This document shows positions 8,630 to 17,818 of a stretch of 64,000 nt of DNA, one piece after another. Source of the DNA: Flagellimonas meishanensis (GTDB lineage: Bacteria; Bacteroidota; Bacteroidia; Flavobacteriales; Flavobacteriaceae); NCBI RefSeq assembly GCF_019880545.1, contig NZ_JAINVW010000003.1, positions 124,001 to 188,000 on the forward strand, read 5' to 3'. The stretch's first letter is position 1; each line of letters starts with the position of its first letter. The notes beneath the pieces are model-generated. The model did no database searches. It was given only the letters and a program-made list of their open reading frames with translations, and was not told the origin of the DNA. The position numbers were made by a program, and so were the translations under genes.

Positions 8630-9724
8630 CTAAGACGAAATCAGATTATCGGAAAAATGGTAATATGCGGCACAGGCTCCTTCCGAGGAGACCATAGGTG
8701 CACCCAACGGATTGGATGGTGTGCATGCTTTTCCAAATTGATCGCACTGGTGCGGTTTTTTTATGCCCTTAAGAATTTGCCCGGCGATGCATTGGGGATT
8801 TTCAGGAGTTCCGACTGCACTGATTCCAAACTTGGATTCAGCATCAAAAGCCCCAAACTTGGCAGTGAGGCGATAACCACTGCTCGGTATTTTGCCTATA
8901 CCACGCCATTCCCGATCTCCTATTTCGAAAACAGCCTCAATAATTTTTTTGGCCTCAACATTTCCCTCTTCGCGTACCACCCGTGCATATTGGTTTTCCA
9001 ATTTATATTTACCCTTTTCCAACTGTAGTACGGCCATATAGATTCCCTGGACCAAATCCAATGGTTCAAACCCGGTTATCACAATAGGAATCTTATATTT
9101 TTTAACCAAGGGGTAGTACTCCTGCAAACCCATTATGGCACAAACATGTCCGGCACCCAGAAAAGCATCGATGCTACAAAACTCATCATCCAATATACCT
9201 TCCATTGCCGGAGGCACAAGTACATGGGAAACCAAAATGGAATAGTTTTTCACGTTTTCTTTTTGGGCATGCAGCACGGAAAGGGCATTGGCTGGGGCTG
9301 TTGTTTCAAAGCCTACCGCGAAAAAAACCACTTCTTTTTCGGGATTTTCCTTGGCAATGTTCACAGCCTCCAAGGGAGAGTACAAAATACGAAGGTCCCC
9401 TCCATTGGCCTTGGCTTCCAACAGGCTTTTTTTGCTTCCGGGCACACGTACCATATCACCAAAAGAGCAGAGAATAACCCCATTTTCCAACAACTCTATA
9501 GCTTTGTCGATTAGGTTTAGTGGGGTCACACAAACGGGACAGCCCGGGCCGTGTATCATTCGCACACCATCCGGGAGCAGGTCCAAGATGCCATTCTTTA
9601 CCAGGCCATGGGTTTGCCCACCACAGATTTCCATGATGTTCCAGGTGTTGGTAGTGGCCCTTTCAATCAGCTTTAAATAACTTTTTGTGGCCTCGAGGTT
9701 TCTATATTCGTTCAAATACTTCAT
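8630..9724 (-). CDS. hypD: HypD, iron-sulfur scaffold for Fe(CN)2CO assembly
   Basis: 364 residues. Works with HypC to build the Fe(CN)2CO unit, using a [4Fe-4S] cluster and redox-active thiols. The hallmark MEICGGQTH motif is near residue 31, followed by HGPGCPVCVTP, then the FFAVGFETTAP segment and C-terminal cysteines. All are in expected order. It is separated from hypF by 2 bp and from hypE by 3 bp, so the three are one transcript. Confidence 0.95.
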   Translation of the reverse strand: MKYLNEYRNLEATKSYLKLIERATTNTWNIMEICGGQTHGLVKNGILDLLPDGVRMIHGPGCPVCVTPLNLIDKAIELLENGVILCSFGDMVRVPGSKKSLLEAKANGGDLRILYSPLEAVNIAKENPEKEVVFFAVGFETTAPANALSVLHAQKENVKNYSILVSHVLVPPAMEGILDDEFCSIDAFLGAGHVCAIMGLQEYYPLVKKYKIPIVITGFEPLDLVQGIYMAVLQLEKGKYKLENQYARVVREEGNVEAKKIIEAVFEIGDREWRGIGKIPSSGYRLTAKFGAFDAESKFGISAVGTPENPQCIAGQILKGIKKPHQCDQFGKACTPSNPLGAPMVSSEGACAAYYHFSDNLISS

Positions 9725-9726
9725 CT

Positions 9727-11982
9727 TTAATTTTTTATGTGTTGATGGTACATAATTTGCCCGAAAGAAATATTCTCGTCGTTTGGACTTAAGTTACGAT
9801 TAAAATATAGCTTGTATTCGGTTCCGGACAGTTCTTTTAGCATATCTACCAATGCGGTATTTTGAAATACCCCGCCACTAAATGCGATTTCTTTGATTTT
9901 TAGCGTTGCTGCCACTTTGAAGATACAATCGGCCAGGGTGAACAAGAAATTAACGATGATTTCTTGCTTCGGTACTCCGCTCACATAATCAGAATAGAGG
10001 CTCTTCAATAGTTTTTGGGTTGGGATTGTAGCGTTTTTGATTTCTGGTAGGTAGGATTTGCAATTTTCCTGCTTGTAGTGGTCAATTTGGTTTTCAAGTA
10101 GAATGGCCGCCTCACCCTCATAGGTATTAAAATCGCATAGTCCCAATAATGAAGCGACAGCATCAAAAAGGCGACCCACGGATGAGGTCTTCAGCGTGGT
10201 GTTTTCTTTTAGGTTTTTATAGATGGCAATTTCCCTTTCCGAGAACTTTTTCCTCACCACGGGCTCCATAGTATGCGTTGCAAGCGAGAGCAGGGAGATT
10301 CTCGGTTCCTTGGACATTTTGTCTCCAGCCAACCAATCAAAATAGTCAAAATGTCCAACACGTTCCATACTTTCGGAATGAAAACTGAAGAACTCACCTC
10401 CCCATATTTGGGCATCATCACCATAACCTGTTCCATCCCAAACCACGCCTAAAATGGGAACCTTGCTCTCAAAAAGCCCATGCTCACCCAACACTGAAGC
10501 AAAATGGGCCTTATGGTGTTGAATTTGATAGAGCGGTACGTTCCATTTCTTTGAAAGCTCCACCCCTAAATGTGTGCTTGAGTAGGCCGGATGCCTGTCC
10601 GTTAAAACTAGTTCTGGATTTTGCTCAAAAAGTTCCGTGAATTTGGTGGTGGTCTGCACGTAGCGCTCGTAAACGTCAAAATGATCTAGATTTCCCAAAT
10701 ATTGACTCACATAGAGGTAATCGTTAGGAAGAAAGGCGATGGTACTCTTTAAGTGGCCACCCATGGCCATCACTTTTTTATCGGTTTTGACGGAGGCATC
10801 AAAATTGGGGCTAAGTCCCCTTGAACGCCTAAATAGCACTTTCTCGTTGAATTTGGCACTGAATTTCACCACCGAGTCGTCCTGTGGGTTGGTAATTTTC
10901 AGGTTGTGGTCCAAAAAGCAATCTGCAATACCTTTCAGTTCTTCATGGGCCATTTTTTGGGAACTGATAATGGGTGAGCCATGAATGTTGCCACTTGTGG
11001 CAACAATCGGAATGCCCAATTCAAGGGCCAATAACTGTAAAATGCCAGAGTAGGGGAGCATAATGCCCAATTGGTTCAACCCCGGCGCTAACTCATTTAA
11101 TGCCAAAATTCCTTTAAAACCTTTTTTCGGTAGGATTACTATTGGACTCTCAGGTGAGGTCAACAACTCCTCTTGTTCCTTATTGATGCCCAAATGTTGT
11201 TTCAACAAAGACAAGGAAGGATACAAAATGGCAAAGGGTTTGGTTGGGCGGTTCTTTTTCAAGCGGAGTCTTTGTATCACTGATGCATTCTGGGCATCAC
11301 AGCACAACAAATAACCGCTGGTGTTTTTTATGGCAATTATGGACCCCGTCAGCAATAAATCGGTGGCTTTTTTGAAGATGTTGTCATCAGGAATAACCGT
11401 TCCATCTGAATCGGTCAACTTTAGACTGATTCCACAATCGGAACAGGAATTGGTCTGGGAATGAAACCGCCTGTCCATTGGATTGTGATATTCCTTTGCG
11501 CAACTATCGCACATTTTGAAGGCGTCCATGTTCGTATGGTTCCGCTCGAACGGAAAGGAATTGGTGATGGCCCACCTTGGACCACAGTTTACACAGGTGG
11601 TAAAGGGATACTGGTAACGTTTGTTGTTTTTGTCATTGATTTCTTCCTTGCAATCCTCGCAAATCGCAAAATCTGGGGTGAGTTGCAAATTTAGTTTTCC
11701 GGATTTTTGTGAGGGAACTATGGTGAACTCCTCAAAAGCACGGTAATCAATTTCCAACAAATGATGGTCCACTATTTTTGAAACCTTTGGCGGATTTGTA
11801 ATCAAGTGCTTGTAGAAGTCGTACGCATCATTTTTCGAACCAGAAATGTAAATGATAACGCCTTCTTCATTATTGGAAACTGTGCCCTTCAAATTCATTT
11901 TTTTTGCCAGTTTGAACACGTGGGGCCTAAATCCTACCCCTTGAACACGACCTGTTACCGTTATTTTGAAGGATTTTGACAC
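9727..11982 (-). CDS. hypF: HypF, carbamoyltransferase of hydrogenase maturation
   Basis: 751 residues, normal length. Domains in order: acylphosphatase-like (VTGRVQGVGFRPHVF at the N-terminus), two zinc fingers (CEDC...CVNCG and CDSC...CSDCG), YrdC-like nucleotide-binding domain (about 200-390), and a Kae1-like domain with the HHKAHFAS metal site. Converts carbamoyl phosphate and ATP to carbamoyl-AMP and loads HypE. Start at 11982 abuts the protease gene stop at 11984. Confidence 0.95.
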   Translation of the reverse strand: MSKSFKITVTGRVQGVGFRPHVFKLAKKMNLKGTVSNNEEGVIIYISGSKNDAYDFYKHLITNPPKVSKIVDHHLLEIDYRAFEEFTIVPSQKSGKLNLQLTPDFAICEDCKEEINDKNNKRYQYPFTTCVNCGPRWAITNSFPFERNHTNMDAFKMCDSCAKEYHNPMDRRFHSQTNSCSDCGISLKLTDSDGTVIPDDNIFKKATDLLLTGSIIAIKNTSGYLLCCDAQNASVIQRLRLKKNRPTKPFAILYPSLSLLKQHLGINKEQEELLTSPESPIVILPKKGFKGILALNELAPGLNQLGIMLPYSGILQLLALELGIPIVATSGNIHGSPIISSQKMAHEELKGIADCFLDHNLKITNPQDDSVVKFSAKFNEKVLFRRSRGLSPNFDASVKTDKKVMAMGGHLKSTIAFLPNDYLYVSQYLGNLDHFDVYERYVQTTTKFTELFEQNPELVLTDRHPAYSSTHLGVELSKKWNVPLYQIQHHKAHFASVLGEHGLFESKVPILGVVWDGTGYGDDAQIWGGEFFSFHSESMERVGHFDYFDWLAGDKMSKEPRISLLSLATHTMEPVVRKKFSEREIAIYKNLKENTTLKTSSVGRLFDAVASLLGLCDFNTYEGEAAILLENQIDHYKQENCKSYLPEIKNATIPTQKLLKSLYSDYVSGVPKQEIIVNFLFTLADCIFKVAATLKIKEIAFSGGVFQNTALVDMLKELSGTEYKLYFNRNLSPNDENISFGQIMYHQHIKN

Positions 11983-11983
11983 C

Positions 11984-12517
11984 TTATGTGATTTGGAGGT
12001 GCAATGTTTCCGCCAAATCTACAATCCGTCCAATGGTCTCCGGGATTGCCTTTTTTACGTTGGGCGACAGTTGGATTGTCATGGGACTTACATTTTTTAC
12101 AGAAATCGTAAAGAGGTACAGATCCGGTTTGGTCTCCATAAGGTAGACCGCTTCGATCATATCCTTAAGTCCAACGTCATGAACGCTAAGTGCGGAAGGA
12201 AAGTCACTGGCGAATTTTGGTTGGATCAATGAAATGGCTCCTTCTTCTTTTCCATCCATCGTGGCATCCACAAAAATTATCTTGGAATAACTCTCAAAAC
12301 AGTTTAGCAAAAGGAATCCACCCGTACCCCCATCCAAGATATCAACGTATGGTGGAAGTTCCATGCTGTCCATTTCTTGGATTAAATGGACACCTACACC
12401 TTCATCGCCCATAAGGTAATTGCCAACACCCAGGACCAATATGCTCCTTGACTTGTCTTTTTCAAAGAAAAAGGCGTCGCTAGATATGGCCACGGGTTTT
12501 TTATCCAATTCTGACAT
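11984..12517 (-). CDS. hyaD: Hydrogenase maturation endopeptidase (HyaD/HybD type)
   Basis: 177 residues. Cleaves the C-terminal peptide of the large subunit once nickel is in place. The GVGNYLMGDEGVGVHL motif contains the nickel-sensing Glu/Asp pair, and a later HDVGLKD His is the third expected ligand. It lies between the cytochrome b and hypF genes. About 25 extra N-terminal residues (before RSILVLGVGN) compared with most relatives might mean a later start, but no better-placed ATG is evident. Confidence 0.9.
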   Translation of the reverse strand: MSELDKKPVAISSDAFFFEKDKSRSILVLGVGNYLMGDEGVGVHLIQEMDSMELPPYVDILDGGTGGFLLLNCFESYSKIIFVDATMDGKEEGAISLIQPKFASDFPSALSVHDVGLKDMIEAVYLMETKPDLYLFTISVKNVSPMTIQLSPNVKKAIPETIGRIVDLAETLHLQIT

Positions 12518-12521
12518 GATT

Positions 12522-13274
12522 TTACTCCACTGGTTCCATTACTTCTTTGTCCAAGGGCTCATCTACCACTTCCTCTTCCGGCATCTTTGAGAGACGCTCC
12601 TCCCGAACAAATTTATATCCCCCGAACATGGATGAAACCTCACCTCTTCCTTCAAGCCAATCATGATAGAACACCAAATAAACATGAATCAATGTAAACA
12701 GGATAAAAAGCCAGGTTGCAGCATGGTGTATGGTCCTAACCATAAAGTCACCACCAAAGAGCGGTACTACCCAGTCGAACATTTTTGGCAACCACCAACC
12801 CGCAGTTGAGGAATAGAGTCCAAAGCCCGTGAACACTTGCACCAATGCCAGTAAAAATAGAACGGCATAGGAGAATGCCGCCACACTGTTGTGGCCAATG
12901 CTTATGTTTTTCACATCCGGATTTTTTTCATTTGCAAGAAAAATATCCACCTTGATCACATGCAAAAAATTGCTCCACATTTTTTTATTGAAGGGCCAAA
13001 AGGCTCGCCAACTAGAAAATTTGTTCCCAACAAATGACCAATATATCCTAAGGATCATATTGAAAAAGAAGACATAGGCCGTGGCAAAGTGAATAAAACG
13101 TACTGTGCCGAACCAATAAATCTCGCTTGCTTCCGCATTGGACAGAATGGCTGGTGGATTTGCGATTATGAAACCCGTAATGGCCAGAATGGTAATGGCC
13201 AGTGCATTGATCCAGTGGAAAATCCGAACTGGAAGCTCCCAAACATATACCCGTCTAAATTTTCGTGTTTCCAT
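12522..13274 (-). CDS. hyaC: Hydrogenase b-type cytochrome, membrane anchor and quinone reductase
   Basis: 250 residues with four membrane helices. N-terminal VWELPVRIFHWINALA gives a heme-ligand His in helix 1; the NMILRIYWSFVGNKF and HHAATWLFILFTLIHVYLVFYHDW segments are typical of HyaC. It passes electrons from the periplasmic hydrogenase to menaquinone. The C-terminal tail (about 25 residues, rich in Glu and Pro) is an acidic extension. The position just after the large subunit is the standard order. Confidence 0.92.
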   Translation of the reverse strand: METRKFRRVYVWELPVRIFHWINALAITILAITGFIIANPPAILSNAEASEIYWFGTVRFIHFATAYVFFFNMILRIYWSFVGNKFSSWRAFWPFNKKMWSNFLHVIKVDIFLANEKNPDVKNISIGHNSVAAFSYAVLFLLALVQVFTGFGLYSSTAGWWLPKMFDWVVPLFGGDFMVRTIHHAATWLFILFTLIHVYLVFYHDWLEGRGEVSSMFGGYKFVREERLSKMPEEEVVDEPLDKEVMEPVE

Positions 13275-13287
13275 GGCCTCTTATTTA

Positions 13288-15021
13288 CTAGATTTCGCAG
13301 CTTGAAACATTCTGTACTTGTGAAATATGCTTTCCATGTTCATCATAGAGATGCACCGCACATGCAATGCAGGGGTCAAACGAATGGATCGTCCTGATGA
13401 TTTCCAAAGGCAGTTCGGGATCTGCCACAGGAGTTCCCAGAAGGGTGGATTCGTAAGCGGACCGTTGACCTTTTGGGTCCCTAGGTGATGCATTCCATGT
13501 GGAAGGGACCACCAATTGGTAATTTTCCGTTTTGCCGTCCTTGATTTTGATCCAGTGGGCCAACGACCCTCTTGGAGCCTCTGAGAAGCCCACGCCTTTT
13601 GACTCACTTGGCCAGGATTCTGGTTCCCATTTGTCCATATTGGCCATTCTAGAGTCACCATTTTTGATGTTCTGCAGCAAGGTGTCATAAAACTCCATGG
13701 TCCAGTTGGCCACCAACTGTGTCTCTATGCCCCTGGCAGCGGTTCTTCCTAATGTGGAGAATAGAGCATCAACCGGCACGTCGAGGTGGCTCAGGGCACC
13801 ATTGACAACATCCTGGATTTCTTTGTTTCCACGGGCGTAACCCACTAAAAGTCGGGCTAAAGGGCCAACTTCCATAGGTTTTCCCTGCCAACGTGGAGTT
13901 TTGATAAAGCTGTATTTTTGACTGACATCCAACTGGTCATAAGGGGGTTTGGGACCAGAGTAGTTGATTTTGGTCTCACCATCCCAAGGGTGTTTCCCCT
14001 CGGCCCTTCCTTCCTCATATTCATCATACCATGAATTGTTGACAAATTCGGCTATGTCATCGTTTCTATGGTCCACATCATATACTTTGGATAGGTCTCT
14101 GTCCAAAATGATTCCCTGTGGGAATTTAAAATTGGAAATATCAGCATATCCATTGGTTGGAAAATCACCATAGGACATATAGTTGCCGAATCCTTTTCCA
14201 ATGGCCCCCCAATCTTTATAAAAGGAGGCTATGGCCAAAAGGTCGGGGATATAGACCTGTTCGATGAACTGTTTTCCTTCCTTGAGCAATCTTCCCACAT
14301 AGGCCAATCGCTCGGCATTGATTCCACCAGGGCTTTCTGTATTAATGGCACATGCCATTCCGCCGACCAAATAATTGGGATGTGGGTTCTTACCACCAAA
14401 AATGGTATGGACCTTCACAATTTCTTTTTGCCACTCCAGGGCTTCCAAATAATGCGCAACCGCTAAAAGGTTTACCTCGGGGGGCAGTTTCATTTGGGGA
14501 TGGCCCCAATACCCATTGGCAAAAATCCCCAACTGGCCACTTTCGACAAACTTGGTTATCCTTTTTTTGATATCGGAAAAGTAGCCCGGCGAGCTTTTTG
14601 GCCAATTGGATATGCTTTGGGCAATTCTGGATGTCTCGGCGGGATCGGCTTGTAAAGCGTTGACCACATCTACCCAGTCCAAGGCATGGAGATGATAAAA
14701 ATGAACGGTATGGTCATGCATGTACAGCGCACCTTCCATAATGTTTCTTACCATTTCCGCATTGGGTGGAATCTGGATTCCCAAGGAATCCTCAACAGAT
14801 CTTACCGAGGCCAGTGCATGCACGGTAGTGCACACCCCACAAGCTCGTTGCACAAAGGCCCAAACATCTCTGGGATCTCTTCCTTTAACAACATTTTCAA
14901 GACCCCGAACCATAGGGCTGGAGCTGTAGGCATCGGTTATCTTTCCATCCTTTACCTCAACTTCTATCCTCAAATGCCCTTCGATTCTGGTAATGGGGTC
15001 TACTACAATTCTATTTGCCAT
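13288..15021 (-). CDS. hyaB: [NiFe]-hydrogenase large subunit, group 1 uptake type
   Basis: 577 residues. Carries the NiFe active site. L1 motif RACGVCTTVHALASVRSVE gives C61 and C64; L2 motif DPCIACAVH gives C551 and C554. The 20 residues after His557 are the C-terminal peptide removed by the HyaD protease. RIEGHLRIEV at the N-terminus is the usual family start. The Ala in RACGVC is usually Ile. Together with the small subunit, cytochrome b and Tat signal, this is a membrane-bound, periplasm-facing H2-uptake enzyme. Confidence 0.96.
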   Translation of the reverse strand: MANRIVVDPITRIEGHLRIEVEVKDGKITDAYSSSPMVRGLENVVKGRDPRDVWAFVQRACGVCTTVHALASVRSVEDSLGIQIPPNAEMVRNIMEGALYMHDHTVHFYHLHALDWVDVVNALQADPAETSRIAQSISNWPKSSPGYFSDIKKRITKFVESGQLGIFANGYWGHPQMKLPPEVNLLAVAHYLEALEWQKEIVKVHTIFGGKNPHPNYLVGGMACAINTESPGGINAERLAYVGRLLKEGKQFIEQVYIPDLLAIASFYKDWGAIGKGFGNYMSYGDFPTNGYADISNFKFPQGIILDRDLSKVYDVDHRNDDIAEFVNNSWYDEYEEGRAEGKHPWDGETKINYSGPKPPYDQLDVSQKYSFIKTPRWQGKPMEVGPLARLLVGYARGNKEIQDVVNGALSHLDVPVDALFSTLGRTAARGIETQLVANWTMEFYDTLLQNIKNGDSRMANMDKWEPESWPSESKGVGFSEAPRGSLAHWIKIKDGKTENYQLVVPSTWNASPRDPKGQRSAYESTLLGTPVADPELPLEIIRTIHSFDPCIACAVHLYDEHGKHISQVQNVSSCEI

Positions 15022-15031
15022 GATGTTTTTG

Positions 15032-16156
15032 TTAAGAATCTATTTTCTTTTCGTTTTGTTTGCCGCGGGATGTGCGGCTTCTGAGTTCTTTTCTTTTTGA
15101 AATATTGGCTGCCACGGCATGTACGGCCAAACCTCCTGCCACGACCCCAGCGGCCACTTTGCCGATGGTATCTGCAGAACTTTCTATTCCGAAGCCTGCC
15201 AAGCCCGTCAATCGCTCGTAGAAAGGCCCATTGTCCCAAAAATCCTCTTCACTACAGCCAATGCACCCATGGCCGGACTGTATGGGAAAACTGACCCCAT
15301 TGTTCCATTTTATGGTACCACAGGAATTGTAGGTCATTGGACCCCGGCATCCAACTTTGTACAAGCAGTAGCCCTCTTTGGCATTTTGGTCATCAAAGGT
15401 TTCAGCGAAAAGACCCGCATCATAGTAAGGTCTTCTATAGCAGGAATCGTGGACCCTTTTTGAATAGAAAGCCTTGGGCCTTCCCAATCCGTCCAATTCG
15501 GGTAGGCGCCCGAAAGTGATAAGATGCACAATGATGCCTGCCATTACCTCTCCGATGGGCGGGCAACCTGGAACCCGGATTATGGGTTTGTTCTTGATTA
15601 TTTTGTGGATTGGGGTGGCCTCTGTGGGGTTGGGGTATGCGGCTTGCACACATCCGTTGGAGGCGCAGCTGCCCCAAGCAATAATGGCCTTGGCCCCTTC
15701 AGCGGCTTCAATCAGCAAATCCTTCGCTGATCTCCCGGCAATGCAACAATAATTGCCATCATCACCCAAGGGTACGGAACCCTCCACACAAAGAATGTAC
15801 TCTCCCTTGTATTTTTCCATGGTGGCGTGCTTTGCAGCTTCGGCTTGATGTCCGGAGGCAGCCATAAGTGTCAAGGTGTAGTCCAGGGATATTTTGTCGA
15901 GAATGATATCGGAAACAATAGGGTGATCCGATCTTATGAACGATTCGCTGCAACAGGTGCATTCTTGATAATGCTCCCAAATGACGGGAATTCGGAAGGT
16001 GTTCTCCAACGATTTGGCCACTTGGCCGATCATCGAGGTTTCCAAGCCCATATAAGCAGCAATATAGGTGGCAAACTTCATAAAATCGCGCCTACTATAT
16101 CCCTGTTTTATAATGCTTTCATAATAGGTTTCCTTAGTTAGTTTTTCTGTCGCCAT
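15032..16156 (-). CDS. hyaA: [NiFe]-hydrogenase small subunit with six-cysteine proximal cluster
   Basis: 374 residues. A twin-arginine signal (SRRDFMKF at 21-28) exports the folded heterodimer. The proximal-cluster cysteines are C66, C68, C69, C164, C169 and C198. This copies the C-T-C-C plus C-x4-C spacing and the 29-residue step to the last Cys of E. coli Hyd-1 and other oxygen-tolerant enzymes, where the [4Fe-3S] cluster removes oxygen by supplying extra electrons. Medial and distal cluster motifs (CYRRPYYDAG, CLYKVGCRGP, GCIGCSE) follow. A hydrophobic C-terminal helix anchors it near cytochrome b. First gene of the minus-strand operon. Confidence 0.96.
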   Translation of the reverse strand: MATEKLTKETYYESIIKQGYSRRDFMKFATYIAAYMGLETSMIGQVAKSLENTFRIPVIWEHYQECTCCSESFIRSDHPIVSDIILDKISLDYTLTLMAASGHQAEAAKHATMEKYKGEYILCVEGSVPLGDDGNYCCIAGRSAKDLLIEAAEGAKAIIAWGSCASNGCVQAAYPNPTEATPIHKIIKNKPIIRVPGCPPIGEVMAGIIVHLITFGRLPELDGLGRPKAFYSKRVHDSCYRRPYYDAGLFAETFDDQNAKEGYCLYKVGCRGPMTYNSCGTIKWNNGVSFPIQSGHGCIGCSEEDFWDNGPFYERLTGLAGFGIESSADTIGKVAAGVVAGGLAVHAVAANISKRKELRSRTSRGKQNEKKIDS

Positions 16157-16232
16157 GGCCCAATTATTTTACCTAAAAAATCATTTTTTAAGGGTTTAAC
16201 ACTAAAACTACCTAAAAATCAAGGTTTTGAAA

Positions 16233-16246
16233 ATGATAAATATCAT
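16233..16246. promoter_or_regulatory. FNR/DNR-like palindrome between hyaA and hypA
   Basis: ATGATA-AA-TATCAT is a perfect inverted repeat with core TGAT-N4-ATCA, the half-site spacing of FNR/CRP-superfamily boxes (TTGAT-N4-ATCAA). It sits about 80 bp from both divergent start codons. Confidence 0.5.
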
Positions 16247-16291
16247 GTTGTGGAAATTTCATTTTGAATAATATTGTTTCTTATGTAATTC

Positions 16292-16303
16292 TGATTAAGA
16301 TCA
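16292..16303. promoter_or_regulatory. Second FNR/DNR-like site, close to the hypA start
   Basis: TGAT-TAAG-ATCA, same core as the site at 16233. It ends 13 bp before the hypA ATG, so a bound protein would more likely block than activate hypA. Confidence 0.4.
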
Positions 16304-16316
16304 AAAAAGATTAGGT

Positions 16317-16658
16317 ATGCACGAGTTGTCCGTGGCCATGGGTATTGTGAAGATTGCCGAGGACGAAACCAAAAGGGCCGAGGCGGAAAGGGTCACAGTG
16401 ATTGAACTCGAAATTGGTAGACTGGCTGGTATTGAATTTGAATCCCTCGATTTTGTTTGGCCGGCAGCAGTAAAAAATACCGTGCTCGAACATGCGGAGA
16501 AAAAGATTGAAGTAAAAGAGGGGTTGGCCAAGTGTGCGGATTGCGATGAGGTTTTCAAGATCCAACAATTTTATGATTCATGCCCATCGTGCAGTAGCAA
16601 TCTGAAAGTGGTGATACAAGGCAAGGAACTTAGGGTCAAGGCCTTGGAGGTAGTATAA
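16317..16658 (+). CDS. hypA: HypA, nickel-insertion metallochaperone
   Basis: 113 residues. Starts MHELS; His2 is the nickel ligand. Two CxxC pairs in the C-terminal third (CADC and CPSC) form the zinc site. With HypB it inserts nickel into the large subunit. First gene of the plus-strand operon, divergent from the structural genes. Confidence 0.95.
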   Translation: MHELSVAMGIVKIAEDETKRAEAERVTVIELEIGRLAGIEFESLDFVWPAAVKNTVLEHAEKKIEVKEGLAKCADCDEVFKIQQFYDSCPSCSSNLKVVIQGKELRVKALEVV

Positions 16659-16674
16659 CTTAAATTTAAACGAT

Positions 16675-17529
16675 ATGTGCGGCACTTGCGGTTGTGGAAG
16701 CGAAGAAAATGGCGTCAAGATTTTGGCCCCTTCCATCAAAAATGAAGTCCATCATCATGCCAATAAAGAGCATCATTCCCATTCCCATGACCATTCATTG
16801 GGACATGGGCATCATCACTCACACGATTATGGGCATCATCAGCATGATCACGACCATCATCATAAAACGGTGCTTGAGGTGGAAAGGGACATTTTACAAC
16901 ATAACGAGATCATGGCGGCCAGAAACAGGGGGTACTTTGATGCCAAGAACATCTTTGCCCTCAACCTGGTGAGCTCTCCGGGTTCTGGTAAAACCTCAAT
17001 TTTGGAATGCACATTAAAAGATCTCAAGGACAAGATTCCTTTCTATGTGATAGAGGGAGACCAACAGACAGTGAACGATGCCAATCGAATTGCCGCTTTG
17101 GATGTTCCGGTATTGCAGATAAATACGGGAAAGGGGTGCCATCTTGAAAGTGACATGGTACATGATGCGGTGAAAAAACTGAACATTGCAAACGATTCCG
17201 TTTTGATGATCGAAAATGTCGGTAACCTTGTCTGTCCATCCATGTTCAACCTAGGTGAGCACAAGCGTGTGGTAATCGTAAGCACTACCGAGGGCGATGA
17301 CAAGCCCATTAAGTATCCGGATATGTTCCACACCTCGGATGTATGCATCATCAACAAAATTGACCTGGCCCCTTATTTGGACACCAGTATTGAAGAATTG
17401 AAAAAGAACGCCCTAAAGGTGAATCCCAATCTGATATTTTTTGAGGTTTCCGCAACGAAGGGCACTGGAATGGAACAATGGTACCGTTGGCTCGAGGAAC
17501 ACGTAGAATTGATTGCACAAAAACAATAA
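16675..17529 (+). CDS. hypB: HypB, nickel-binding GTPase
   Basis: 284 residues. N-terminal CGTCGCG is the high-affinity nickel motif. A His-rich stretch (about 26-63) can store nickel. The SIMIBI GTPase domain has Walker A SSPGSGKTS (about residue 102), the switch region EGDQQT and NKIDLA as the guanine-specificity motif. It begins 16 bp after hypA and delivers nickel with HypA. Confidence 0.95.
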   Translation: MCGTCGCGSEENGVKILAPSIKNEVHHHANKEHHSHSHDHSLGHGHHHSHDYGHHQHDHDHHHKTVLEVERDILQHNEIMAARNRGYFDAKNIFALNLVSSPGSGKTSILECTLKDLKDKIPFYVIEGDQQTVNDANRIAALDVPVLQINTGKGCHLESDMVHDAVKKLNIANDSVLMIENVGNLVCPSMFNLGEHKRVVIVSTTEGDDKPIKYPDMFHTSDVCIINKIDLAPYLDTSIEELKKNALKVNPNLIFFEVSATKGTGMEQWYRWLEEHVELIAQKQ

Positions 17530-17540
17530 AACCTAGAAGC

Positions 17541-17807
17541 ATGTGTTTGGCAATACCGGGAAAATTATTGGAGATCACCTCTCAGCTTGATGAAACCTTC
17601 AGGATGGGAAAGGTTTCATTCGGGGGAATCAAAAAGGAAGTTAGCCTAACCCTGGTGCCGGAGGCCAAAGTAAATGATTATGTGATGGTTCATGTTGGGG
17701 CGGCCATCAGCATTGTTGACGAAGAGGAGGCAAAAAAGACCTTTGAAATACTGTCACAATTGGGAGAATTGAATGATCTGGAGCATCCACCCGAAAGCAA
17801 CCCATAA
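17541..17807 (+). CDS. hypC: HypC, chaperone of the large subunit and HypD
   Basis: 88 residues starting MCLAIPGK, where Cys2 is essential after Met removal and carries the iron intermediate. The ATG at 17541 is chosen because this motif must be N-terminal. An upstream in-frame ATG at 17478 would extend into hypB and bury Cys2. The start is 11 bp after the hypB stop. Confidence 0.95.
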   Translation: MCLAIPGKLLEITSQLDETFRMGKVSFGGIKKEVSLTLVPEAKVNDYVMVHVGAAISIVDEEEAKKTFEILSQLGELNDLEHPPESNP

Positions 17808-17818
17808 TTTCTTAAAAC

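Noticed and set aside
8498-9028. 176-residue open frame across hypE and hypD, plus strand
   Set aside because: Both hyp genes on the other strand are certain; this is a shadow.
17478-17540. Upstream start for hypC
   Set aside because: It would place residues before the essential MCxxxP start and overlap hypB.
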